Shown piece by piece: positions 9,377 through 19,239 of a stretch of 31,304 bases of DNA. The translations under genes and the position numbers were made by a program. Under the pieces are notes generated by a model that saw nothing but the letters and a program-made list of their open reading frames with translations, did not search any database and was not told where the DNA came from. Position 1 is the first letter of the stretch. Every line of letters begins with the position of its first letter. The DNA comes from Chara braunii (lineage: Eukaryota; Streptophyta; Charophyceae; Charales; Characeae): positions 513,783 to 545,086 of the forward strand of contig BFEA01000396.1 of the NCBI GenBank assembly GCA_003427395.1, read 5' to 3'.

Positions 9377-10780
9377 TGTAATATACTGGGCATTTCACGG
9401 AATACGTTCTATATTTACAAAAGAATGTATCACAATGCTATTGTGCATGCAGAGCACGATCGTACGGGAAAATGTAGTCCTTCCAACAAAGTAGTCACGA
9501 TGCTCGCATGCATGAAAGGATTCATCGACGATCATGTTGATGACATGCCAAATGAGACGGCTAGAAACGACAATGTTTGCAGACCACGTCGTAGGATACC
9601 CGCTGCTTTTACCAAGAGATCCATTTATGAGTCCATTCGATCTGGCTTGGAGGCCGCAGGACAGGAAGTCGTCTCTGAGTCCACGTTTTACGCTATGTGG
9701 AGCAAACACTTTTGGCACGTTAGTCTAGCCCAGTCCAACACGTTCACGAAATGTGCTCTATGTAATTACTATAAGCAGTGCATAGCTAAGGTGAAGTATG
9801 AGCGAAACCGTGAGAAGTTTAAGATAAAGATGAAAGAGCATCAGAAGCGGCAAGTGAACCGCAGGCAAGATTACTGCCTAGCAAAGGTTGATTTAATTTT
9901 GATTCCTACTGACCATCTCTGCCTCATAATTGATGGCATGGATCAAAAGAAAACCACCTTGCTTCACATAGGGCAGGCCAACTACTCTAAGGATTTGCAA
10001 CATGACAGGATGATGAGGACTACTCTTACGGCAGTAATCGCTCACGNCAGAGATCCTTCTATTTATGTTTATACGTATTTTCCATACTATAAGCATAATG
10101 CAAGCAGCACATCTACATGCTTGATGAGGACTCTATGTGAAATTCAGGCCTCAGGGACACCACTTCCTCCTCGACTACGTATTCAAGCGGATAATTGTTG
10201 GAAAGAAAACAAAAATAAGTTCATATATGGTTTGGCAGCGCTTCTTGTGAAGTTCGAAGTATTTCAGGAGATTGAGATTGGGTTCATAATAGTCGGGCAT
10301 ACGCACACAGATGTTGACGCCACTTTCAGCATTTTCTCCAAGACGCTGAAAGACAATGATGCATATACAATGGATGAATTTTTTGCATCGTTGGAACAAT
10401 CTCACAAGAAGCTTCCGAAATGTATTTTCCTCGATAAAATTGCGGACTGGAAAAATATGGTAGCCCCATTTCTCGCAAGTGATATAACCGGTATTTCTAA
10501 GCCGCATTTGCTTAAGTTTTATATGGTAGGCGATAATCCATCAATGTTGTACAAAGAATATTGTGACGACACGGAATGGTTGCCCAAAGACGGTTCTCTT
10601 TTCTGGTTTAGAAGAGATGACGGCGGCAAGTATGCTGGCCCATTGCAACCATTTGACCCTCTTCCGAGCCAACCAGCGGAGCTAGAGTATTACAAGAATG
10701 AATGCGAAGATGTGGATCGTTTTCCGCATTTATTCCGAGACAAAAGGTCGACTGGAGTACTTATCAGGATAAAGAGGTAG
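9377..10780 (+). pseudogene. DUF7869-type core, RNase H-like transposase candidate
   Basis: This is the longest open stretch of the window, in the same frame as the N-terminal part; the first ATG is at 9425 (451 codons). Counting from that ATG: C110 and C113 (KCALCNYYKQ) form a half zinc site. LIIDGMDQ (D170, D173), RIQADNCWKENKN (D257, N258) and VGHTHTDVDATFSIFSK (H292, H294, D298) are the family signature. The spacing of the acidic residues suggests an RNase H-like (DDE/D) fold, which would mean DNA transposition; that is inference. An N at 10027 leaves one residue unknown. Coding continues in another frame after 10780. Signature residues are intact, so inactivation is recent or the breaks are sequence errors. 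Confidence 0.7.
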
Positions 10781-11091
10781 TTCGTATAGGAAATGCATTT
10801 GCTTATTCGGAGGGTGTTAAAGAACATGGAGTTTATATCATCGCAAACGGAGTGTCCAAGACACCAATGACATGCTTTTGGCCTTCTGCCTCGAAGAGGC
10901 AAGAGGAAGAAATTGTGCGGTCCGATTCAGAAGAACCTGAAAGGGAACCCTTGTTCGTCGGACACAAAAAGGATCGCCCGAAGACAAACTTTGACCCAAT
11001 TTTGGATGTTGAGAAAGACAGTTTCGTTATTCTGCAACCGCCAGATGAAGACTTGCAAAGGGTGTTCCATTTTGGGTGGGCCAAGCACTAA
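10702..11091 (+). pseudogene. C-terminal continuation of the DUF7869-type gene, shifted frame
   Basis: Frame 1 overlaps the end of the core (frame 2). It carries DKEVVRIGNAFAY, VYIIANGVSKTP, an acidic linker and KDSFVILQPPDED, ending near 11060 where the reading moves to frame 3. A base lost somewhere in 10702-10790 would explain the first shift. An intron there is less likely, because the shared stretch is short and has no clear splice pair. Alone this piece would have no function. Confidence 0.5.
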
Positions 11092-11465
11092 CTTCAGTTG
11101 TCCTAGATAAGGACTCCGAACATTACAACCTGGTAAAAGTTCACTACTGGATTCCTACGGGGAAATCGCGTTCGCTTAAGGAACGTTATGAGAATGCATG
11201 GGAGAAAAAGTGGAAAAGATCTGCTGAGGATGAGGAGCAATGGCAGAATGTTGATGCGGTGGTATTCGCATGGAAACGAGCATCGAGAGGAAGAGTTTTC
11301 ACCAAACCATTCACCTCGGGTCTTGTAATTTCGTATAAAGTCCGGGTTAATGCACTTGCTGCTCTGGTTGGAGAAGTTGGTGTTCATATAGATGATGATG
11401 TCAGCGCACAAATTTCTGAGGGAGCCGCGGATAGTGTTTCATCAAGGGCAAGATTCAGTGTCTGA
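11060..11465 (+). pseudogene. C-terminal tail of the DUF7869-type gene
   Basis: Frame 3 opens with PFWVGQALTSVV. It continues HYNLVKVHYWIPTG, a Lys/Glu-rich stretch, VDAVVFAWKRA and FTKPFTSGLVISYKV. The pair PFWVG ... VHYW is typical of the C-terminal domain of these proteins, where the same chain runs on. A one-base loss around 11060-11066 separates it from the previous frame. The stop is TGA 11463-11465. Confidence 0.55.
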
Positions 11466-11754
11466 GGTGACTCTACGGCGATCAAAAGACCACCATGTCC
11501 AAGGTTGAAAATCGATCCGGAACTCTTTATGAGGAGAACATATTGTCGTGTTGGACTGTGTACAACACTCTTGACTCCATGGAATACATCGTGTAATGAT
11601 TTGTGCTCTCTGGGTTGCGCGCTTCAAATCAACAAGAGTTCTTCATCAATTTTCAACATTGAGCGCGGGGGGGTTTTGGTCGTCGTAGCGTGACCTAAGG
11701 CTTTGGATCCTGACGTTGATGAAACACTTTTATTGTGACTTTCGTCTTTTGTAG
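11466..11754. other. no gene seen downstream of the DUF7869-type gene
   Basis: No long frame with recognisable content. A pyrimidine-rich tract ending in TTTTGTAG at 11754 would make a good splice acceptor for the frame that opens at 11755. Confidence 0.4.
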
Positions 11755-12165
11755 TGTGCAGACTTTCCTCTTCTGACGTACTTCGAAAACAAGGGTGAGA
11801 TTTTGGGCTTCATTGAAATAAAAGTACCTGAACGACTGGCGATCATCACAAAGGGAGGAGCGTTTCCTTTTCAATATGAGAGAATCTTCAGGATCGTAGT
11901 GGGAGGACGGACAATGTGTGTCATCATGGTGAGGTTTACTGATCTGAACATTTTCGACATGCGAATATATGAGCGTCGGGGAGATAATTGACTGCGAGGA
12001 GATTTTGCTAGAGCTTATATAAAAGCTTCAGAAGTTCTTTTCGCCTTGAGACGTGCTGTTCTCGGAGCAGGGGGTGACATTGAAGGTTTCTCGTATGACA
12101 TTATGCAGTTCGGAGGTCTGCCTCAACCTCCAATCCCGGCTTGCATGGTGGACGGTTCGACATGA
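11755..12165 (+). pseudogene. unrecognised broken reading frame, exon-like
   Basis: Frame 1 is open from 11755, just after an acceptor-like TAG, to TGA 11989-11991. It then continues in the same frame to TGA 12163-12165. It has no early ATG, so it would have to be a spliced exon. The first half is beta-rich looking (GFIEIKVPERLAIITKGG, CVIMVRFTDLNIFDMRIYER). The second half (DFARAYIKASEVLFALRRAV ... LPQPPIPACMVDGST) has a gap-free counterpart at 12539-12703. I do not recognise the family. Being on the same strand just behind the DUF7869-type gene, it could be a second gene of the same element. Confidence 0.3.
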
Positions 12166-12412
12166 GAACCGATAGTGAACGCTCTGCGAAGAGGCTTCTT
12201 CTGAAGACTACAACTTTTTTAAACTTTTGGTGACCAGTCTTACGTTTCTAGAGTTTTGTGCCATTATGTAGGATTTGTGAACATTTTCGTATTATAGGCA
12301 TTTACTGATTATTTTTACTTTTCACCACTTTGAGAGACGAGTCTCGACACTTCCCAAGTTTTGTGGTCGAATGTCAGATTAGAACCTGTTGAAATTTGCA
12401 CACTGTAAAGTA
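12001..12412. repeat. direct repeat of about 400 bp, copy 1
   Basis: Pairs with 12539-12914. Shared phrases include AATCCCGGCTTGCAT-like text, GCGAAGAGGCTTCTT, GTCTTACGTTT and CACACTGTAAAGTA. Identity over the first 165 bases is about 76 percent with no gap; later parts need gaps. Confidence 0.85.
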
Positions 12413-12456
12413 TTAACGAAAGCCACGAGTGTGGACCCTAGCTCATGGTCGGTTGT

Positions 12457-12476
12457 GGTTCGGATGCATCCGAACC
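12457..12476. repeat. perfect 20-bp palindrome GGTTCGGATGCATCCGAACC
   Basis: A perfect palindrome around a GGATNNATCC core, outside any tandem array, between the two copies of the 400-bp repeat. Its arms differ from those in the left repeats (GGTTC/GAACC against GGGA/TCCC or GTC/GAC) yet are fully complementary. Confidence 0.9.
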
Positions 12477-12538
12477 AAAGAATAAGGATACTGTTACGAC
12501 AAGCAAATACAAGAGCGTCAAGGGGAAAACTGCTGTGA

Positions 12539-12914
12539 GACTTTACAGCAGCTTATCTGCAAGCTGCAGATGTTCTTGTGTCCTTGAGATGTGTTGTTGT
12601 CATGGTTGGGGGAGACATTCAAGGTTTCTCGGTTTCCATTTCGGGGTTCGAAGGTCTGCCTCTACCTCCTATCCCGGCTTGCATTGTGGACGATTCAACA
12701 TAGGAACCGCTAGTGAACGCTTTGCGAAGAGGCTTCTTTTGAAGATTTCAAGTTCAGGACACTTTGGTAACGAGTCTTACGTTTTTAGAGTTCCGTCAGG
12801 ATGTCGGATTTGTGAATGTTTTCATACTGTAGGCTTTTTCAGAGATAAATCTTGACATTTTCAAAGTTTGGTGTTCGAATGTCCGATTAGTTGAAATTTT
12901 CACACTGTAAAGTA
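12539..12914. repeat. direct repeat of about 400 bp, copy 2
   Basis: The first 165 bases read DFTAAYLQAADVLVSLR ... LPLPPIPACIVDDST and a TAG stop exactly where copy 1 stops. The peptides share 32 of 54 residues. Of 26 differing codons only 4 are silent, so there is no sign of purifying selection between the copies. Confidence 0.8.
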
Positions 12915-13889
12915 CAGAGGGTTTCTGATTCATCNTGCGTCCTCGCCTTGCAAACTGTTTGGTTATGTAGAACGTGGGACTCAGTTTTACAAGGTTTGGT
13001 TCACATTTCATGGCGTAGTGGGTGTTCTTGGTTTGGATAGCATTGCCAACTCTTTGCTTAATGGAAACTTTTGAGGTAACTATTACGAATTCACAATATT
13101 GAAACCAGATAACTGTTATCAGTTTTTACAGCGTACTTCTCATTTGTCTCGAGAATGGTTGTGTGCCTGCTTAGTGAGATCTTTCAAAACTATTGCAACA
13201 ATTATGACTTCATAATATGTAGGCTGAGTGTCCCGCTCTGTCTTCGCTTTTCAAAACATGTGATTCGGATGTATCCTAGTCATCCTACTAAGTCTTGTAT
13301 TCAATTAAACTTAAAAAAAAAACTCAACGAAGACCTTTTCCGGGTCACTCATTTGCGTCCCTCACAAGGGGAAACCTTCGATACGCTACGTCCATACTGA
13401 CTGTCTGAATGTGTGCCAAATTAGTAAGGATGTATCCGACTTCAATAATTGAACTTTTTGTCTTGAAACAAATTGAATGTGTTGAGGATTTATCCGTTGA
13501 ACCGAGACTCTTATCGTTGTGTATTAATGTATAATGAGCATTTTTTTTGGTCAGCCTTGTATACCTTTCGAGTTTCTCGAACGACAAAGTACTATTTAGA
13601 AAATAATGTACTATTTTAACGAATAACATGTTGAGGCCGCCTTGTTAAACTGAAGTCAAACCTTCAGTTACTGACTCCCTAATAATTCTCCAATTCGCCC
13701 CAATACCCCCCCTACCTACAAAAGGATGAGTCTGCACAGCTCGTCCTCAGTTACCTCCCAAAACAGGCCAAGAAGTACATTCGTCAGTAGGCCAGCATGC
13801 AGGCTAGCGGTTCTTCTTCCAATTGTTCGTAATCGATGGGAAGAGTTGCACAACAACTCAACGAAAATTGTCTACACCACGGTCCCTTT
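12915..13889. other. AT-rich stretch without a gene; three GGATNNATCC sites
   Basis: No supported gene. GGATGTATCC occurs at 13267-13276 and 13428-13437, GGATTTATCC at 13486-13495. An N stands at 12935. A small hairpin with arms AACTGAAG and CTTCAGTT lies near 13648-13672. After 13495 the core motif is not seen again. Confidence 0.6.
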
Positions 13890-14544
13890 CTAGTCTCTTC
13901 CCTTCCCGCTACTGAGCAACTTTCCGGCTAATAAGTAAGCCTCCAAATCCTTCCTCCCCCTTTTGTTTTTCTCTCCTGCTTGGGCTTTATCTCCTTCTTC
14001 TTTAGCGTAGCTGCTTAGTACCTCAGTCAGGTACTCATACGTCAAAGTCGATGAGCACCGCCGGGCAGAAGATCGTAAGCCCTGATAAACGAAACATGAG
14101 TCACTGGTCACGAGCATGGCCCCGACGCACAACACCTGAGGGCATGTCTCCTACAAGAATTCGGACAGACATGCTGCCATATGTCGTGTTCCCCTCGACT
14201 AGCTCAGTACCCATCCTTGCATAGCTCCTCTCCCAGTTCGCTCGACCTCTCCAACTCCCTGCATTAAGTATTTCGACCACCCTCCCCTCCGCCCCCTTTC
14301 TCTCGCGCACTTTTACCTTCGATGTTACTCCCGCTTTTAGTCGTGTGGGGAAAAACTCAAGTTGGCTTTGACACCTGAGCCGTCACACCCCGAACTGGCC
14401 ACAATCAAGCTTGATGGAAGGGGAGAGTGCGAGCTCGACCACAGCCATAGCGAGGAGTACGATGAAGCTCCAAACTCCAGAGAGCCCGTCCATACTAAGG
14501 AGCGCAACCGTTGAACCCGCCTCATTGCTGTTGCGCTCACACAT
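13890..14544 (-). pseudogene. unrecognised broken minus-strand gene with a membrane segment
   Basis: An ATG at 14544 (minus) opens 53 codons, including a hydrophobic stretch (VWSFIVLLAMAVVELAL, residues about 24-40), to TGA 14383-14385. The same frame then continues through RLKAGVTSKVKVRERKG, NWERSYARMGTELVEG and SVRILVGDMPSGVV to 14101. A frameshift near 14130-14160 would connect to SSTLTYEYLTEVLSSYAKEE and EAYLLAGKLL, ending at 13890. Together that is about 215 codons with one stop and one shift. The segment is not low-complexity and reads like protein on this strand only. I cannot name it. It may be a dead gene, or exons whose joins I misread. Confidence 0.35.
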
Positions 14545-14569
14545 GGACTAAATGAGAATGAATCTCCTG

Positions 14570-14879
14570 CTAAAACAGGGAATTATTTGTGCACTCCACA
14601 ACCACTTCGCTCTGTTTCCGACGAGGTAAGCATCTGCCAGTAAGCATCTTAAATCCCCCCACTTCTCGGCTCATCGTCACGCTACTACCGTCTAAAGGAT
14701 GAGCCATACCGAACGAATCTGTCGTTAAACGTAGGCATATGCATCCCGTTTCCACTTCCTTCTTCCCACGCAGCTGAAAACCATCGCACCACCGAATTCA
14801 CGCCCCTAATGCCGAATATGTCGATGTTGTTGTGTTCGCGGTGGCTGAAACACCTCATCCACAACTTTCCCGATTCCAT
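14570..14879 (-). pseudogene. unrecognised minus-strand reading-frame fragments
   Basis: Two overlapping minus frames, 14879-14685 (NNIDIFGIRGVNSVVRWFSA, AWEEGSGNG) and 14755-14570 (MAHPLDGSSVTMSREVGGFK, QSEVVVECTNNS), read like one protein with a frameshift near 14720. Just upstream on the minus strand, TTTTTGCTTAG at about 14887 could be a splice acceptor. The pieces may belong with the broken frame at 13890-14544. No family recognised. Confidence 0.25.
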
Positions 14880-15788
14880 TGCGATCTAAGCAAAAATGCT
14901 AACTCTCTACCTCTTGTCATACTCGCCCTCCTGCAACCTTTGCACATCACCTTTATCTTCTCACTCTTATCTTACTAATCCGACGGTCAATCTAACCCTG
15001 TCATCAGACTCGCAACACTTAATAAACCCGAAATCCTACCATCATTCATTAAGAACGGTCGAGAAGCGGCTGAGCCGACCGACTTCCACTACTGTTCACT
15101 CCATCTTCCCGCCATAGCCAGCACACCCTGTTTTCCTAGTAACTCCTCATCTACTAACTACCTACTAATTCCGACTGCAGAATCAGGGTCGCCACCCCTA
15201 AAAGCCCTTGATTCAAATCCTCCCTCATCCGATTTTGTCCAAAAACGAGGGAGGTATATGTTTCCTACTTCGCCTCCTCTTCACTTCCGCCATCCCTTCG
15301 CGCAATACGTTTTCTTTCTAACTCTCCTTCTACTAATCTATCACTCAAACTAACGACTGATTCGAATTTGCCACACTCTACAACCCCAACTTCAATCTCT
15401 ATTGCGCCCGATTTCATTAAGGAACGAGTGAACTACACCATTTTTACCCCCACCACATCTCGTTTGCCCTCTCTTCCCTCTCTGCATGCATCCTGCGTCA
15501 TTTCCTGTCCAGATTCGTTCCTCTTTTCAGCTGCTTCACTTTGTTGCCTTGGAGCTGTCACTTTGCTACCTCACTTCACCCGCGGCTGCTCAGCGCAGCT
15601 TCCGGTAGTCTAACTGACCCGGTCTTACTGCCCGACATTCCGGGTTATTCCTTATTTCTTCAGCCAACGCTGCTCCCACTTGTAGTGGACCCTACGGTGA
15701 CCTGCAAGCTGTTCAACAACTCCAACTATCCTAAAAGAACTTCGTAGGGAATCAACTACTGGTCGGTTCTATCAGTCCTTCGCCCCTA
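14880..15788. other. pyrimidine-rich stretch without a supported gene
   Basis: The plus strand is rich in CT runs and stops are frequent in all frames. Plus-strand frames here are Ser/Pro/Leu-rich products of that bias. On the minus strand it could be an intron between the fragments at 14879 and 15789, but no convincing splice pair was found. Confidence 0.4.
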
Positions 15789-16142
15789 TTAGCCACATCC
15801 GACAAACAGGCCACACAATAGTATCACCGTGAATCTCCACAGGGAGCTCCTCCTGTTCCTTCCACTCAGGCAGCGCTCGCTACCCCTCGAATCTCCCAAT
15901 TGGCGATCGATGCATAAGCTGCCCCAGAGTCGGGGGCGCGAACCTACTCCGAAACTCGGTGGTAGTAGCAAATATTTAAAGGAGAATTTTGAACAACCAA
16001 CGTGAAAAAGGGGTCCCCTGGGATCTGCAGCTTGCGGCGGCGCCGCTATGGCCTCCCAACAACGCCCTGGACCATCGTTGAGCCACTGCGCCAAGGCACG
16101 ATCCACCATCTTTTCGGGTCCCAACGGCACACCCATTCTCAA
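15789..16142 (-). other. unrecognised minus-strand open frame
   Basis: An open frame without an ATG at its upstream end: RMGVPLGPEKMVDRALAQWL, CWEAIAAPPQAADPRG, FHVGCSKFSFKYLLLPP, ending near a hydrophobic tail (FTVILLCGLFVGCG). It directly abuts the end of the frame from 16420 to 16139, and a frameshift would join the two. No family recognised; GC-rich composition may keep it open by chance. Confidence 0.25.
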
Positions 16143-16420
16143 ACTCTCACGACCGACCGTGGCTGGCCGACGGTGTACTTGTAGCTACCCCCGCCGTTCA
16201 GGTCTCTTTCGCTTCGTGGGCTAATCACCCACCAGCTCACATGCTCGTCAAACTTCTCGCCCCTTGTTTTAAGACAGTCGGAATACACGAATTTCTCCAG
16301 CATCCCGAATGTGCACTGAACCCGTAGGTCAACCAAGGGAGGCGCAAGTTCAAGGTCCTCAACCGCCATGACGGCCAAAAAAATTGGCGTCTCATCCGAG
16401 TCAAGGAACGCCAGAGCATA
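16139..16420 (-). other. unrecognised minus-strand open frame, protein-like
   Basis: The minus frame reads ALAFLDSDETPIFLAVMAVE, then DLELAPPLVDLRVQCTFGML, FDEHVSWWVISPRSERDL and YKYTVGQPRSVVRV, ending in TGA at 16139. The residue mix looks like real protein and an ATG lies at 16378. It would run on into 15789-16142 after a frameshift at its end. Immediately upstream on the minus strand is an AT-rich stretch (16425-16470) that could be a promoter region or an intron end. Function unknown. Confidence 0.3.
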
Positions 16421-16617
16421 AGAACAATAATAATATGATTATATGACTATAAATAATAATAATATTTAGAACTTCTAATTGTCAGAAAGAGATAGACGGG
16501 GAAAAAGAACCGCTAGTACCGTATCCGACGCTACCGACGGCAAAACCAAGGGGGGTAGCCTTCGTCGAGCCCTTAACCCCTCGGTCCCTTCGCGCTACTC
16601 TTATATCCCCGCATCGT

Positions 16618-16690
16618 TGCCGCTCGATCTCGATCCATGAATCTCTCTGATGGAAGTCCGATGTTTTAACCAATTGCGCTAGGCCCAAGG
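16618..16690 (-). tRNA. tRNA-like relic (tRNA pseudogene or SINE head)
   Basis: On the minus strand TAGCGCAATTGG matches a Pol III A box. GGATCGAGATC, 45 bases later, resembles a B box (8 of 11 positions). Between them TCGGA-CTTCCA-TCAGA forms an anticodon-like stem-loop with one mismatch and a loop one base short. Acceptor and T stems do not pair. This is a decayed tRNA or the head of a tRNA-derived SINE; the anticodon region suggests Arg(UCU) or Gly(UCC) ancestry. Confidence 0.45.
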
Positions 16691-17720
16691 TTGAGCCTAG
16701 TACTAGCAAACATCTGAACAAACAAATATCGCGCGACGTGCAGACTTACCGACACGTCATGTTGTTGACGTCGCCCTCCGCACGTACGCACAAGTCACAG
16801 GCAAGCGCATCAGTCAACGAGACATAATCTTTTTAACCTTAATTTAATCAAAGGTAAAAATATGGTCGGCGATCAACGCCAGTTTCCACAATCATTAAAA
16901 AACGTAAGAGATCACGCACGCCATAAGTCGGCGCGCCCACACACCCTCTACTCAAACCAACCACCTAGTCAACGTAAACCATAGACAGTGACTCGGTCAC
17001 GCCTCGCGCGGTATACTTAAACTTTAAACCAAACTTATTTCCTGCTACTTACCCTTGTAAGGGTATTCGCACCGACAACGTGGTTCCCGTTCTCTCGAGC
17101 GGACAAAGACTTCAAACGCAGTTCAATCTGCGCCGCACATTTTTTGTGGTACGAGGGTCTAAAGCATATGGAAGGGGGCCCTACATTTTTCTTCTTAGTC
17201 CTCGAACGACCAGGTCTATAAATTTTTGTGTCGTTAATATTTTGGTTGTGCGTCATCGAGAGGCGTTTAGAGGAGAGAGGAGTTGCTAGGAGGATAGAGG
17301 AACGAGTTCTCGTTGTATCCACCGGCTGACTAGACATGCTGCTGTTTTCTTGGGAAAAAATAAAAAGGAGGAACACGAGTTATCGTATTGAGTGTAATAG
17401 CTGATTTATCATTTAGCAGGGGAAAAACGAGCAGCATAATAGTTCTTGTCGTGGTGAAGGGGCGTGACTCAACACAGTATAACAGGCGAGTGTAAGAAAA
17501 TACACGTCTCACATATATGGCAAATGCATGGGAAGGTGAACATCATACATATCTACCCCAAATACTATGTTTGACTAATGTAAATCAGACCGCACTTTAA
17601 TAAATAATCAATCTCGTATATCACGACCACTCCAGAGTCAAGATTTTAATTTATTTCATCTACCCGCGTATTTGATGGTTTAGTATTTGTGGGAGCATCA
17701 ACTTAAGGTATAGCGAGGTT
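16691..17720. other. no gene or repeat recognised
   Basis: Short frames on both strands have no protein-like features. Nothing periodic was seen. Confidence 0.4.
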
Positions 17721-17724
17721 GGGA

Positions 17725-19190
17725 ACAATCGTATTGAATACCACTATCGGTTAAGAGCCTAAGATGTTGTGCTCGGGCAATTGGGTTCGATATGATGGTT
17801 CTCCCGTACGAGTGTAAAGGAGTGCTTCACCGGCGACAAGGGGTCCCATTCCAAGCACGCCTTGCACACAAAGGGAAGAAACACCGTATCAAACACGATT
17901 GTTCGCGCGCAACAAGCTGGCCAACAATCGTGCTTGATACAATCATTCCCACCCCAGAGGACTACTTGTCATGAGTGATGTGGAATACGATCATTCGCTC
18001 GCGGCACGTCCCCAATGATCATATTTGATGCGATCGGTCTCCTCTTTGGTTGTCAAAGGAGTATTTCGGGGAGGGGTCCCCAACAATCTTGTTGGATATA
18101 ATGGTTTTTCCCTACATATGCCAAGGAGTGCTTCAAAGGATCCCCTTTGAAGCGGCCTTTAGCACGCAAAGGGGAGAACCATCCTATCAAACACAATCGT
18201 TCGAGCAGAACAAGATGACAAAAGGTTGTGTTTTATATGACCATTGCCCTCCTTAGAGGACTCCTTGCCACTAACCATTGTTTTGAACACTACCATGTAA
18301 TTAGATATGATCTTTCTCCTTTTGATGTGCCAAAAGGACCCCTTTGGACAACATGTCGCCAACGGTCGTATTCAATACGATCACCACTTTCTTTGTATGC
18401 CAAGTAGTGCTTCGTCCAGTTCATTCGTCGCCTTTGCACCCCAAAACACACGAAAGGGAAAACCATAGTATCGAATACGGTCGTCCACATACGGAACGTT
18501 GACGAATGATGAGAGAGCTCTGCGTTAGGAACCACGACAATTGAACATGACAGTTTGACCTTATGGGACAAAAGGAGGTCTTCATGTAGATGAACTAGTA
18601 GATATATGACCATCGTATTGAAAGTGGTGGTTTGTGTTGGATTCAATGGTTAGATAATAGAGTGTGACATTTGGGGTGCGAGTTCGTATGACTGTATTTG
18701 AGAATAAACAGAATGAGACCTCACAACTTCACAAGAGTTTTTTTTTTTAACCATTAATCTGAATGCGGTGTTTTCTCCATCTTGGAAGTGGCAGCAGCCA
18801 AATAGCTGTCATATTAGATATATGATGGTTTGACCTTATGGAGGAGAAATGTGATCTTCACGTAGATGAATGAGATTTTTGAATCACACCTAACTTGCCA
18901 ATGACTGATAAATGTCGAGTAAGGTGGTTGTAAGATGACGCATCACATATGAAGTTGGTTCGTATTTCAAATCAAACACAACCACGCCTCCATAAAACCT
19001 TAATTTTATAACCGTCATATCAAATGTGATGGTTCTTGTGTAGAGCCGTTAATTTCATACCTGAAGTCATGTTAGATTTTGACGGGCATCTATAAAGTTA
19101 TTACATCCAATATGATGGTTTGTCATGTGATGGATAAATGGGTTCTCTATGAGATACATCTTTTGGAACCATCTTATCAAACATATCTGG
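17725..19190. repeat. degenerate repeat family, motif of about 25 bp in both orientations
   Basis: Versions of AATCGTATTTGATACGATGG, often followed by TTCTCCC, occur about thirteen times. Examples are 17725, 17784, 17884 (reverse), 17922, 18012, 18078, 18173 (reverse), 18361, 18453 (reverse), 18608, 19008, near 19101 and 19164 (reverse). GGAGTGCTTC or AGTAGTGCTTC follows several. The inner part is itself nearly palindromic (CGTATTCAATACG at 18367-18379). A small hairpin CTTCAAAGG...CCTTTGAAG lies at 18131-18152. No reading frame is conserved. Confidence 0.7.
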
Positions 19191-19239
19191 TCTCAAGCTA
19201 AGTCCACATACATCCAGGGGGTTCCCCGTTATAAGAACG

